Part shown: positions 20,301 through 27,423 of the stretch, in pieces
Layout of the letters: every line of letters starts with the position of its first letter
Numbering within the stretch: the stretch's first letter is position 1
Source: JBCBKP01 sp038521625
GTDB taxonomy: Bacteria > Planctomycetota > Phycisphaerae > Phycisphaerales > UBA1924
Reading direction: 5' to 3'
Length of the DNA: 64,000 bases
Assembly (NCBI GenBank): GCA_038521625.1
Contig: JBCBKP010000002.1
Location: forward strand, 1-64,000
Notes under the pieces: generated by a model
The model's database searches: none
Seen by the model: only the letters and a program-made list of their open reading frames with translations
Told to the model about the DNA's origin: nothing
Position numbers and translations under genes: made by a program

Positions 20301-20677
20301 ATTCGGTCGGCCTCTTCGGGCAGGTCCTGGAGGGCGTCGACCTCGCGCTTGACCTCGGCGACGGCGGCCTCGATCGGGACGCCGTCGCGGTACTCGACGC
20401 GGATGGTGGCGGCGCCCTCGGTGACGGTGGAGGCGATCTCGACGACGTCGGTGAGGTCGGCGAGGCGGTCCTCGATGCGGATCGCGAGCGCTTCCTCGAT
20501 CTCCTCGGGGCTCTGTCCAGGGAAGGGCGCGGTGACGATGACCTGGTTGGGCCGGACTTCGGGGAGGAACTCCTTGGTGAGCCCGAGGCCGAAGATGAGC
20601 CCGGCCGCGAGGATCGCGTACATCAGCAGGTTGGCGACGACCGGTCGCCGGACGCCGAATGCGGCGAGTGCTTGCAT
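17354..20677 (-). CDS. RND-family efflux pump inner-membrane subunit
   Basis: This 1107-aa AcrB/MdtB-like proton-driven exporter has the classic layout: TM1 at about 10-32 (RRPVVANLLMYAILAAGLIF), a large periplasmic porter region, a TM2-6 bundle, a second porter region and a TM8-12 bundle. The proton-relay Asp pair is in GILVDDAIVVAENI. EMTV-type residues in the first periplasmic loop (FPGQSPEEIEEALAIRIED) match the HAE/Hydrophobe families rather than the heavy-metal group. The adaptor gene ends 3 bases upstream, so both form one unit. No TolC-like outer-membrane channel gene is in the window. Confidence 0.93.
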   Translation of the reverse strand: MQALAAFGVRRPVVANLLMYAILAAGLIFGLGLTKEFLPEVRPNQVIVTAPFPGQSPEEIEEALAIRIEDRLADLTDVVEIASTVTEGAATIRVEYRDGVPIEAAVAEVKREVDALQDLPEEADRIVVEKLEPNLPAVVLSLYGDGDQREMKEAIREIRDDLRSLPGMGDVVADGVVTDEISVEVRPSALLRHNLSLAEVAGRVNEAMRELPAGSVRAPTSNTALRSEGIDERAGAVREIVVRAAGEGQALRLEDVAEVKDSFADVPLISRLNGVPGVNLTVFRKGDEDVVELAEMAKAYVAGRKGQSFAPGMSDRLMLALRPPGSTDPVSNVHEAYLLGASKAGRSLPGELDITTDLAKFVVGRLDLLTRNAFFGGILVFATLVLLLNWRVSFWVAAGLVISLAGTLVMMRMTGLTLNLLTMFGLIVVLGILVDDAIVVAENITARHEKGEPALVAAVRGTKQVGWPVVATVLTTICAFAPLGMVGGDFGDILSTLPLVVACALLVSLIESLFILPSHMGHSLKHADHAVREHREGLLSRIDHRLDRARTWFFDSLVTPAYTATLKRAINAPYTTTAIALAAVIAVTGLAAGKRVEFIFFETNDAETVQIDLQMPIGTPLSQTDTYARRIEAALDEQPEISNYFTTVGSIGSIDGTAPTSSATHLAQMILELVPVENRDQSSEQVINSIRRDLGDFAGIKSLRMQGVAGGPGGPAISLTVSGERAEELEAVSREIMDALAGFRGVVDISSDSEAGQRELRFRLRDGASELGFTRTSLGQQLQAFSFGIEAFTFAGERENVDVRVMLPERERRSLAALERQFVFTPDGTPVPLAEVAEIEETTGYSTIRRFDRERSINVTADVDRGTGANPEEVAAGVRPAIQEILARYPGVTVLERGRQEDFSDAMSSLPLGFLAAAGLIYVILAWLFGSYTQPLVVMSAIPFAVVGVILGHLIVGIVTTGQPYAMTFLSLIGFVALAGIVVNDSLIFMEFYNHLRREGMSVREAAMGAGRARVRAILLTTITTVFGLLPLMLEQSFQARFLIPMAITVAFGLISATGIILIVLPCLLVMTSQWGIALRSAWAGTMQEEHAPTDPDAPLAALDAAE

Positions 20678-20680
20678 GTG

Positions 20681-22078
20681 CTAGCCCTCCCCGCCGTCGC
20701 TCGGCAGGCTGGCGGTGGTCGGCGCGGAGTCGGCGGGCGCGATGATGTCGCCGACGCGGAGCTGGTCGAGGTTGGAGAGCAGCAGCAGGTCTCCCTCGCG
20801 CAGGGCGCGGGTGGCGGAGACGCCCTCATCGGAGCAGACGGCCCACTGATTCTCGATGGGGTCGAGGTCGGGGAAGACGACCTCGATGTAGCGCTCGACG
20901 GCGATCTCGCGCTCGGCGACGCGCATGGCGCTGGCGACGGCCTCGAGGTCGAAGCGTGCGGCGGCGGGGTCTCCGTCTCGGATGGGTTCGGCGACGAGCA
21001 CGCGTTCGTCGGTGACGAGGCGGCGCGGGACGATCAGGCGTGTGCTGACGAGGTCGGAGCGGACCTGGGCGGCGAGGAACCGGCCCGGGCGGAGCAGCGA
21101 GCCGGGGTCGGCGGCGGGGTCCTGGCGGACCTCGACAAAGGCGCCGACGGTGCGTGTCCGCTCGTCGGTCTCGGGGGCGATGCGTGCGACGCGCCCGGTC
21201 CAGGCGCGGTCGTCGGGCCCGTCGGGTCGGAGCAGCGCCGCGTCGCCGCGGGAGACGCCCGAGGCGGCGGAGGCGGGGAGGCGCACGGGGATCTCGATCT
21301 TGGAGAGGTCGACGACGCGCGCGGCGACGTCGCCGACGCGGGCCCACTCGCCGATCTCGAGCTCGACGGATTGCAGCACGCCGGCGAAGGGCGCGGTGAT
21401 CGACGAGCGCTCGATGTTGCGCTCGGCGATCGCGAGGTCGGCGTCGAGGGACGCGAGGCGGGCCTCGGCGGACGCGACGCGGGAGGGGATGAGCTCGAGC
21501 TGTTGGAGGAGCGAGGTGAGGGTGCGTTCGGCGCTTCGGAGGGTCTGCTCGCGGCGGTCGACCTCGCTGACGTTGGCGGCGCCGCGTTCGAAGCTCTGCT
21601 GGGCGCGATCGAGGTCTCTGCGGGCGACCTCGACCTCGTTCTCGGCGAGCGCGACGCGGTCGCCGAGGCGTTCGCGTTCGACCTCGAGGCCGTTGATCTC
21701 GGCGCGGATGGCGACGGCCTGTTGGGTGAGCGAGGCGGCGCGTTGGGTGTAGTCGGAGTCGTCGAGGCGGTAGAGCAGCTCGCCGCGTTCGACGGGTCGT
21801 CCGGCGAGCACGCTGTCTGGGCGTTCGATGACCCGGCCGGCGACCTCGACCCCGATCTCGGAGGCCCGGACGGCGCGGGCGGTGCCGTAGCCGCTCCAGA
21901 CGCGTTCGACGGGTCGCTCGGCGGCGGGCATGACGCGGACGGTGGGCGGGACGGTGGTGGGCTCGACGCGTTCTGCGGTCGGGCGCGTGGCGAAGAGGAG
22001 CGAGTAGAAGGCGAGGGCGGCGGCGAGCGCGACCAGTCCGACGGTGGCTCGCAGCAGTCGGGAGATCCATTTCAGCAC
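20681..22078 (-). CDS. RND efflux periplasmic adaptor subunit
   Basis: This 465-aa membrane-fusion protein has an N-terminal membrane anchor (about 8-30). A lipoyl-like half follows (VAGRVIERPDSVLAGRPVERG), then a long alpha-hairpin coiled coil (about 110-215, rich in Glu/Arg heptads). The second lipoyl half is SITAPFAGVLQSVELEIGEW, followed by beta-barrel and membrane-proximal domains. The start codon is GTG (22076-22078); the gene and its pump partner are 3 bases apart. A TAGCAT lies about 30 bases before the start, so this transcript probably has a short leader. Confidence 0.9.
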   Translation of the reverse strand: MLKWISRLLRATVGLVALAAALAFYSLLFATRPTAERVEPTTVPPTVRVMPAAERPVERVWSGYGTARAVRASEIGVEVAGRVIERPDSVLAGRPVERGELLYRLDDSDYTQRAASLTQQAVAIRAEINGLEVERERLGDRVALAENEVEVARRDLDRAQQSFERGAANVSEVDRREQTLRSAERTLTSLLQQLELIPSRVASAEARLASLDADLAIAERNIERSSITAPFAGVLQSVELEIGEWARVGDVAARVVDLSKIEIPVRLPASAASGVSRGDAALLRPDGPDDRAWTGRVARIAPETDERTRTVGAFVEVRQDPAADPGSLLRPGRFLAAQVRSDLVSTRLIVPRRLVTDERVLVAEPIRDGDPAAARFDLEAVASAMRVAEREIAVERYIEVVFPDLDPIENQWAVCSDEGVSATRALREGDLLLLSNLDQLRVGDIIAPADSAPTTASLPSDGGEG

Positions 22079-22261
22079 GACGGTGTTCCGCTGGGGGTGC
22101 GTGTGATCGGCGGCATGCTAGGCCGCCGATGCAACATGTTGTTTCGCGTGGCGGCGTGTCCGGTTTCGCGCGCCGGTGGTGGTGGTCGGTCGGTCGGGGT
22201 CGGCGGCGGCGGTATCCTGGGTTCGTTCGCTGTGGTGGCCCAGATCCGACGAGAGACCGCG

Positions 22262-23509
22262 ATGACCAGCCTTTCCGTGACACGCTTCGACGCCCGCACC
22301 GACGACACGCTTGGGATGCTCGAGCGGAGCGGGCAGCTGAAGCTGCTGCAGACGATCACCGGGCCGATGGACGCGTCGATCCGTCTCCGCGACGAGAACG
22401 GCGGCGAGCGCGAGGTCTTGTGCTTCTGCTCGAACAATTACCTGGGCCTGGCGAACGACCCGCGCGTGGTCGAGGCGGGGATCGAGGGCCTGCGGAAGTA
22501 CGGCGCGGGGACGGCCTCGGTGCGCTTCATCTGCGGGACGTTCGACTGCCACGAGCGGCTCGAGCAGACGATCGCGCAGTACATGGGCACGGAGGCGGCG
22601 TACACGTTCGTGAGCTGCTGGACGGCGAACGAGGCGCTGTACCCGACGTTCGCCGAGGCGGGCGACGCGATCCTTTCGGACGAGCTGAACCACGCGTGCA
22701 TCATCGACGGCATCCGGCTGGCAGCGGTGATCAAGAAGGGCGTGAAGAAGGCGGTGTACAGGCACGGCTCGGTCGAGAGCCTGCGCGAGAAGCTCGAGGC
22801 GCTGCGTGACGACAGCGAGGTCACGGGTCAGATCTGGGTGGTGACCGACGGCGTGTTCTCGATGGAGGGCGACATCGCCGACCTGCCGACGCTCCGGGCG
22901 CTGTGCGACGACTTCGACGCGATGCTGATCGTGGACGACAGCCACGGGCACGGCGTGATGGGTCGGTCGGGTCGCGGCACGCACGAGCACTTCGGGATGG
23001 TCGGGCCGCGCGGGACGCAGGGCAACGACATCGGCGAGGTCGATTTCTTCACCGGCACGCTGGGCAAGGCGCTCGGCGGCGGCGCCGGGGGGTTCGTCGC
23101 GGGGAGCAGCCGGGGGATCGAGCTGCTGGTGCAGCGGGGTCGGCCGACGCTGTTCAGCAACGCGTTGCCGGCGACGATCGCGTGCAGCGCGAACAGGGCG
23201 ATCGAGATCCTGATGGACGAGCCGGAGCGCGTGCAGCGGCTGCGGGACAACGTGGATTCGGCCCGGTCGAAGATCAAGGCGGCGGGGTTCGAGGTGCTGG
23301 ACTCGCCGACGGCGATCTGCCCGATCATCGTGGGCGACACGGCGAAGGCGATCCGGATGAGCAACCGCCTGCTCGAGATGGGCGTGTTCGTGATCGGGTT
23401 CGGCTACCCGGTGGTGCCCGAGGGTGAGGCGCGGCTGCGGATCCAGATGTCGGCGGCGCACACGGAGGAGCACATCGACACGCTGGTCGACGCCCTGAAG
23501 AATCTGTGA
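22262..23509 (+). CDS. kbl: Glycine C-acetyltransferase / alpha-oxoamine synthase
   Basis: This 415-aa PLP enzyme is most like 2-amino-3-ketobutyrate CoA ligase, which joins glycine and acetyl-CoA (or the reverse) in threonine breakdown. The PLP lysine is in GTLGKALGG (near residue 267), and DDSHGHGVMG supplies the ring-stacking region. CSNNYLGLANDP near the N-terminus is the alpha-oxoamine synthase signature. The related enzymes BioF and serine palmitoyltransferase are alternatives. The usual partner threonine dehydrogenase gene is not adjacent. The ATG at 22262 has no strong SD; a TATCCT lies about 45 bases upstream, so a short leader is likely. Confidence 0.88.
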   Translation: MTSLSVTRFDARTDDTLGMLERSGQLKLLQTITGPMDASIRLRDENGGEREVLCFCSNNYLGLANDPRVVEAGIEGLRKYGAGTASVRFICGTFDCHERLEQTIAQYMGTEAAYTFVSCWTANEALYPTFAEAGDAILSDELNHACIIDGIRLAAVIKKGVKKAVYRHGSVESLREKLEALRDDSEVTGQIWVVTDGVFSMEGDIADLPTLRALCDDFDAMLIVDDSHGHGVMGRSGRGTHEHFGMVGPRGTQGNDIGEVDFFTGTLGKALGGGAGGFVAGSSRGIELLVQRGRPTLFSNALPATIACSANRAIEILMDEPERVQRLRDNVDSARSKIKAAGFEVLDSPTAICPIIVGDTAKAIRMSNRLLEMGVFVIGFGYPVVPEGEARLRIQMSAAHTEEHIDTLVDALKNL

Positions 23510-23532
23510 TCTACCCGGGAGCGGGGCCCGGC

Positions 23533-23554
23533 AGCGTTTGCACAAACGCTTGCA
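23533..23554. promoter_or_regulatory. LacI-type operator-like palindrome
   Basis: AGCGTTTGCACAAACGCT (23533-23550) is a perfect inverted repeat with 8-base arms. The direct repeat CGTTTGCA-CAAA-CGCTTGCA (23535-23554) contains LacI-family half-sites. It lies 24 bases after the kbl stop and about 150 bases before the next gene. No T-run follows, so an operator is more likely than a terminator. Confidence 0.4.
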
Positions 23555-23702
23555 GAGAAAGCACGTGAGAAAAGTTCGAGGTTGAAACGCTCTCATCCCG
23601 TACTGTGGGAGCAACGGCGGATCGGAGACGGATAGCGTCCGAAACGGGCACCGGGAGGTCGCGGGACGAGACCCGCGGCGGTGCCCGACTGCGGAGCAAG
23701 CC

Positions 23703-24200
23703 ATGCGGTTCATCCTCGCGATCCTGATCCTGGTCGGCCTGGCGGTCGGTCGCCACTACTACAAGCAGAGCGAGCGGGACGCGGCCCAGACGGTCGAGGC
23801 GGGCGACGTGATCGAGCCTTGGCGGCTCGCGGACTTGCTCGAGGGCGCCGGGTCGGCGATCCCGAGCCACCGCGTGGTGCAGGGCGGCGGCCGGTGCCGC
23901 GACGCGGTCTCGGGGCGCCCGATCACGGGCATCGTGGCGGAGTTCGGGGAGCATGGCGGGACGGACGGCCGCGTGCGGGTGATCGCCAATGTGGTCGACG
24001 GTCGCGTGCACGGGCCGGTGGTGACTTATCACGCCTCGGGCGGTGTACGCCTGATCGGCAATTTCGACCGCGGGCGGGCGATCGCGTACGTCGAGTTCGG
24101 CGACGACGGGCGGGTCGTGCGGGCGGCGAAGTCTCTGAGCCAGCGGCTGCTGGGTCGTCCGCTCGAGCATGACGAGATCCTGGCGGCGATGACCCGCTGA
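23703..24200 (+). CDS. Small membrane-anchored protein, MORN/YwqK-like
   Basis: A 165-aa protein with an N-terminal hydrophobic anchor (FILAILILVGLAVG). A soluble part follows with repeated beta-hairpins of the type VVDGRVHGPVVTYHASGGVRLIGNF and AIAYVEFGDDGRVV. That pattern resembles MORN/YwqK repeats, which are structural and give no catalytic clue. GGAGCAAGCC precedes the ATG. It is separated from kbl by an operator-like palindrome and may be controlled from there. Its role is unknown. Confidence 0.6.
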   Translation: MRFILAILILVGLAVGRHYYKQSERDAAQTVEAGDVIEPWRLADLLEGAGSAIPSHRVVQGGGRCRDAVSGRPITGIVAEFGEHGGTDGRVRVIANVVDGRVHGPVVTYHASGGVRLIGNFDRGRAIAYVEFGDDGRVVRAAKSLSQRLLGRPLEHDEILAAMTR

Positions 24201-24211
24201 TCCGAGCCCGC

Positions 24212-24217
24212 TAGTCT
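24212..24217 (+). promoter_or_regulatory. -10-like TAGTCT before tyrA-like gene
   Basis: TANNNT hexamer 6 bases before the GTG at 24224. Confidence 0.5.
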
Positions 24218-24223
24218 CGCGGC

Positions 24224-24958
24224 GTGATTCCTGGATCGGTCGGCATCATCGGGTACGGCGCGTTCGGGCGCCTGCTGGCGCGGACGCTCTCGGCGCACGC
24301 CGAGGTCTTGGTGCACGACGCCGTGCCGATCGAGGACGCCGGGGGGGCGCGGGTCGGGTCGCTGGACGAGGTCGCGGGCGCGGGCGCCGTGGTCCTGGCT
24401 GTGAACGTGCAGCACCTCGGGGGCGTGCTGGGCGCGATTGCGCCGTCGCTGCGGCCGGGGGCGCTGGTGTGCGACGTGTGCTCGGTGAAGCTGGAGCCGC
24501 TCGCGCTGATGGGCTCGCTCTTGCCCGGGTCGGTCCGGACGCTGGGCACGCACCCGCTGTTCGGGCCGCAGACCGTGCGCGAGAAGGGGCTGGCGGGGAA
24601 CACGGTGGCGCTATGCCCGGGGCGGATCGGCGGGGCCGATCTGGATGAACTCCGCGGGTTCCTGGAGGGGACGCTCGGTCTGCGGGCGCCGGTGGTTGAC
24701 CCTGACGCGCACGACCGTCAGATGGCGCACGCGCAGGTGGTCACGCACCTGGTGGGTCGGGCGCTGTGCCGGCTGGAGCTGGGCGAGCTCGAGCTGGGGA
24801 CGCTGGCGTACCGGCGGCTGCTGCAGATCCGCGACAACGTGCTGGGGGACTCGGCGGATCTGTTCGAGGCGATCCAGCGGCACAACCCGCACGCTGCGGC
24901 GGCGCGGCGGGAGTTGTTGCGGGCGCTCGAGGTCGTGGTGGCAGAGGCGGAGGGTTGA
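24224..24958 (+). CDS. tyrA: Prephenate/arogenate dehydrogenase family protein
   Basis: This 244-aa NAD(P)-dependent enzyme is probably for tyrosine synthesis. The Rossmann motif GIIGYGAFGRLLA is at the N-terminus. Typical TyrA elements follow: VCDVCSVK, GTHPLFGPQT and a C-terminal helical dimer domain with HDRQMAHAQVVTHLVGRAL. It is shorter than fused bacterial TyrA proteins and has no chorismate mutase or ACT domain, so it may be less feedback-regulated. The GTG at 24224 is supported by a TAGTCT hexamer. Its stop is one base from the stop of the convergent PIN/TRAM gene. Confidence 0.85.
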   Translation: MIPGSVGIIGYGAFGRLLARTLSAHAEVLVHDAVPIEDAGGARVGSLDEVAGAGAVVLAVNVQHLGGVLGAIAPSLRPGALVCDVCSVKLEPLALMGSLLPGSVRTLGTHPLFGPQTVREKGLAGNTVALCPGRIGGADLDELRGFLEGTLGLRAPVVDPDAHDRQMAHAQVVTHLVGRALCRLELGELELGTLAYRRLLQIRDNVLGDSADLFEAIQRHNPHAAAARRELLRALEVVVAEAEG

Positions 24959-24959
24959 C

Positions 24960-26264
24960 TCAGCGCCTCGGGTTGCGTCCGCGCGGGGGCTTGGCGCGTC
25001 CGGGCGGCCGCGGGCTGCGTGCGGGCGTGGTCGCGACGGGCTCTGGCGGCGTGGGCTGCGGCGTCTCGGCTTCGGGCGCGGGCGATTCTTCGCCCGGCGG
25101 CGCGGGCGGCGCGGGCGGCTCGGCGTGCGCGTCGCCGTCGTCGTCGTCTCGGACGAGCTGGGCGAAGACCATGCGTCCGGCGGCGGTCTGCAGGCTGGAG
25201 CGGACGTCGAGGTCGACCTTGTCGCCGATGCGGGTCTCGCCGTCCTCGGCGACGATCATGGTTCCGTCGTCGAGGTAGCCGACGGCCTGGCCGTCCTGCT
25301 CGCCCTTGCGGACGAGGCGGACGCTGAGCCGGTCGCCGGGCGTGAGGCTCGGGCGCATCGCGGAGGCGAGCTCGTGGATATTGACGGCGGGCACGCCGCG
25401 GAATCCCGCGATGCGGACGAGGGCGATGTCGCCGGTGGCGATGACGGCGGGGAGCTCTCGGGCGCGTTCGACGAGCATCTGGTCGACGGCCTGGCCGGGG
25501 ACCTCGGTCTCGTCGATGGTGACGGTGACGCGAGCGGAGCGTTGGAGCTTGCTGACGACCTCGAGCCCGCGGCGTCCCTTGGCTCGCTTGAGCTTGTCGC
25601 CGGAGTCGGCGAGCGTCTGGAGCTCGTCGATGACGAACGAGGGGACGACGAGCGGTGTCTGGATCATGCCGGTCTCGGCGACGTCGACGATGCGGGCGTC
25701 GATCAGGGCCGAGGTGTCGAGGAGCAGCGGCTGCGGGCCGCGGGTGTGGCGCGAGAACTCGACGTACGGGATGACGAGCCGGAAGTCGTCCTGTGTCTGG
25801 AGGACGGTGCTGATCGCGAGGTAGCAGAGGCTGATGCCGAGCAGGACCTTGACCGCGGCGATGATGGTGGTCTGCTGGATCTCCCATGAGATCGCGATCA
25901 GGTCGATCACGAAGATGAGCGCGACGGTGGTGAGCATGCCGGCGATGAGGCCGACGATGACGCCGCCGATGGTCTGGATCTTCTTGTTGGGCGTGAGGAC
26001 ATCGACCGCGATGAAGGCGACGGCGACGACGACGGCGATGGTCAGCGGGATCCAGAAGGTGATGCCGAAGACCGAGGTCTCGGCCTGCGGCCCGGAGCTG
26101 TCGCCGGTGCGGAGCACGTTGAGCAGGGTGACGGTGACGACGAGGACGAGGAAGAGCCCGCGGAGGATGCGGAGCAGCAGGACGCGCTGCTGGGCCTCGC
26201 GTCCGCGGCGGTCGCCGAGGAGCAGCGGGGGCGAATCGGTGTCGATGGTCGGCTCGCGCGCCAC
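24960..26264 (-). CDS. PIN/TRAM-domain integral membrane protein
   Basis: A 434-aa protein of the YacL type. Four hydrophobic segments occupy about 28-150. A PIN nuclease-like domain starts at LLLDTSALIDARI (acidic residues of the active site) and includes DELQTLAD and ATGDIALVRIA. A TRAM-like RNA-binding domain is at about 320-385 (PGDRLSVRLVRKGEQDGQAVGYLDDG). The 50-residue C-terminal tail is Pro/Arg-rich. The family is probably a membrane-bound RNase, but the substrate is unknown. The GTG at 26264 is fixed by TAGACT 6 bases upstream. Confidence 0.85.
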   Translation of the reverse strand: MAREPTIDTDSPPLLLGDRRGREAQQRVLLLRILRGLFLVLVVTVTLLNVLRTGDSSGPQAETSVFGITFWIPLTIAVVVAVAFIAVDVLTPNKKIQTIGGVIVGLIAGMLTTVALIFVIDLIAISWEIQQTTIIAAVKVLLGISLCYLAISTVLQTQDDFRLVIPYVEFSRHTRGPQPLLLDTSALIDARIVDVAETGMIQTPLVVPSFVIDELQTLADSGDKLKRAKGRRGLEVVSKLQRSARVTVTIDETEVPGQAVDQMLVERARELPAVIATGDIALVRIAGFRGVPAVNIHELASAMRPSLTPGDRLSVRLVRKGEQDGQAVGYLDDGTMIVAEDGETRIGDKVDLDVRSSLQTAAGRMVFAQLVRDDDDGDAHAEPPAPPAPPGEESPAPEAETPQPTPPEPVATTPARSPRPPGRAKPPRGRNPRR

Positions 26265-26270
26265 GGAGGG

Positions 26271-26276
26271 AGTCTA
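26271..26276 (-). promoter_or_regulatory. -10-like TAGACT before PIN/TRAM gene
   Basis: TANNNT hexamer 6 bases before the GTG at 26264 on the minus strand. Confidence 0.5.
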
Positions 26277-26455
26277 CGGGTCGGGGTCGGGCCCGGTTCG
26301 GATGGGCTTGTCCCTATCGCCGCCCTCCGGCGAGATGGCGACCGCTCGCGGGCGGGGTCCGGCTTCTCGGTCGGGAACTCGTTTGAGTCGTGGCGGCGGC
26401 ATTGATCGGACGCGGGGGTCCTGGCGGCTCTAGCATCGCGTTCCGACCCGCCCCT

Positions 26456-26563
26456 GTCGGCGGCCGGGCCCGGTGCACGGGTGGCCCGTGAACCTGGTCA
26501 GGGCTTGACCGCAGCAGCCATAAGCGGCCGTCGCCCGGTGCCGCCGGTGTCCTGGCCGCCGAC
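26456..26563 (+). ncRNA. ffs: Signal recognition particle RNA (4.5S type)
   Basis: The domain IV core is recognisable: CCTGGTCAGG on the 5' side and AGCAGCC on the 3' side, followed by ATAAGCGG as in many bacterial SRP RNAs. The ends pair perfectly: GTCGGCGGCC (26456-26465) with GGCCGCCGAC (26554-26563), giving a hairpin of about 108 nt. The apical part reads GCTTGACCGC instead of the common TCCGGAAGGA; UGAC fits the rarer URRC tetraloop class. The gene lies upstream of dnaX and ybaB on the same strand, the classical bacterial location, with a methyltransferase gene inserted on the opposite strand. Exact ends are inferred from pairing. Confidence 0.85.
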
Positions 26564-26583
26564 CGGCGTGGGTTGGATCTTGC

Positions 26584-27273
26584 TCAGGCCGGAGTCTCGA
26601 CGGCGCCGGCGCGCGCGAGGGGCTTGCGCGTGATCTCGGAAGCGGGTTTGGGCCCGTCGTATTCGGTCGCCGGCACGCGGACGAAGTAGTTGCTGGTGTA
26701 GTGGTCGCGCTCGAACTCGAGGCCTCGGTCTTTGAAGAACTCGACGATCGCGCGGACGCCGCCGGGGAATTTGATCTGGCCTCGGACGTACTCGTCGAAC
26801 GTGATGATCCCGCCGGGGGTCACACGCTGATAGAGCGAATCGAGGCACGACTTGTAGGAGGCGTAGAGGTCGACATCGAGGTGCAGCAGCGCGATGCGCC
26901 GCGTCTGCATGACGTCGAGGGTGTCCTGGAAGAAGCCCTTGATGAACTGGACGCGCGAGCTCACGAACTGCGGGTCGCGCACGGTCTCCTGTATGAGTTC
27001 GCGCACGCTGTCGAGACGGTACATCAGCTGGCCGCGCTTCGGGTTTCGGACGCTGGCGTCCTCGGGCGTCGGATCGGGCAGGCCCTCGAATGAGTCGAAG
27101 GCCCAGATGCGTTTGCGGGTCTCGCCCTCGAGCTTGAGCGCGAGGGCGAGCATGGCGAGGCTGCGGCCGGGGCCGACGCCGCACTCGACGATGTCGCCCT
27201 CGATGTCTCGGGTCTGTAGGTAGAGGTCGTGGAAGTGTCGGAATCTGCCGACCGTGACCGCGTCGAGGTTCAT
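26584..27273 (-). CDS. TylF/MycF-like SAM-dependent methyltransferase
   Basis: This 229-aa protein resembles macrocin-type O-methyltransferases. The SAM site is VECGVGPGRSLAML (near 28-41). The metal/acid motif LHLDVDLYASYKSCL and ITFDEY match TylF. The family methylates sugar hydroxyls, often on glycans or antibiotics; no glycan cluster adjoins it, so the substrate is unknown. The ATG at 27273 has GGGAG upstream. The frame is open for over 1 kb further, but that part is antisense to dnaX. It sits between the SRP RNA gene and dnaX on the opposite strand. Confidence 0.85.
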   Translation of the reverse strand: MNLDAVTVGRFRHFHDLYLQTRDIEGDIVECGVGPGRSLAMLALALKLEGETRKRIWAFDSFEGLPDPTPEDASVRNPKRGQLMYRLDSVRELIQETVRDPQFVSSRVQFIKGFFQDTLDVMQTRRIALLHLDVDLYASYKSCLDSLYQRVTPGGIITFDEYVRGQIKFPGGVRAIVEFFKDRGLEFERDHYTSNYFVRVPATEYDGPKPASEITRKPLARAGAVETPA

Positions 27274-27411
27274 CTCGTGTCTCCCGTGGCGTGCGCGGAC
27301 GGGGAGATCGGTCGGGTGAGCTGCCGAGCCTGAATCGGCGGGTGGTGGTCGGTTTCCCTGGCGGGATCGGGGGTGCGGCACGCCCGGACGGGGTGGGGGG
27401 GGCCAACGCTC

Positions 27412-27417
27412 TAGACT
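27412..27417 (+). promoter_or_regulatory. -10-like TAGACT before dnaX
   Basis: TANNNT hexamer 6 bases before the ATG at 27424. Confidence 0.5.
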
Positions 27418-27423
27418 GTCGAC

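Noticed and set aside
17405..23500. Long plus-strand open frames across the RND pump and adaptor genes
   Set aside because: Shadow frames: composition is biased (Glu/Asp/Gly/Val runs) and the opposite strand holds clear family motifs.
23533..23550. Terminator hairpin after kbl
   Set aside because: Only two bases separate the perfect arms and no T-run follows; an operator-like site fits better.
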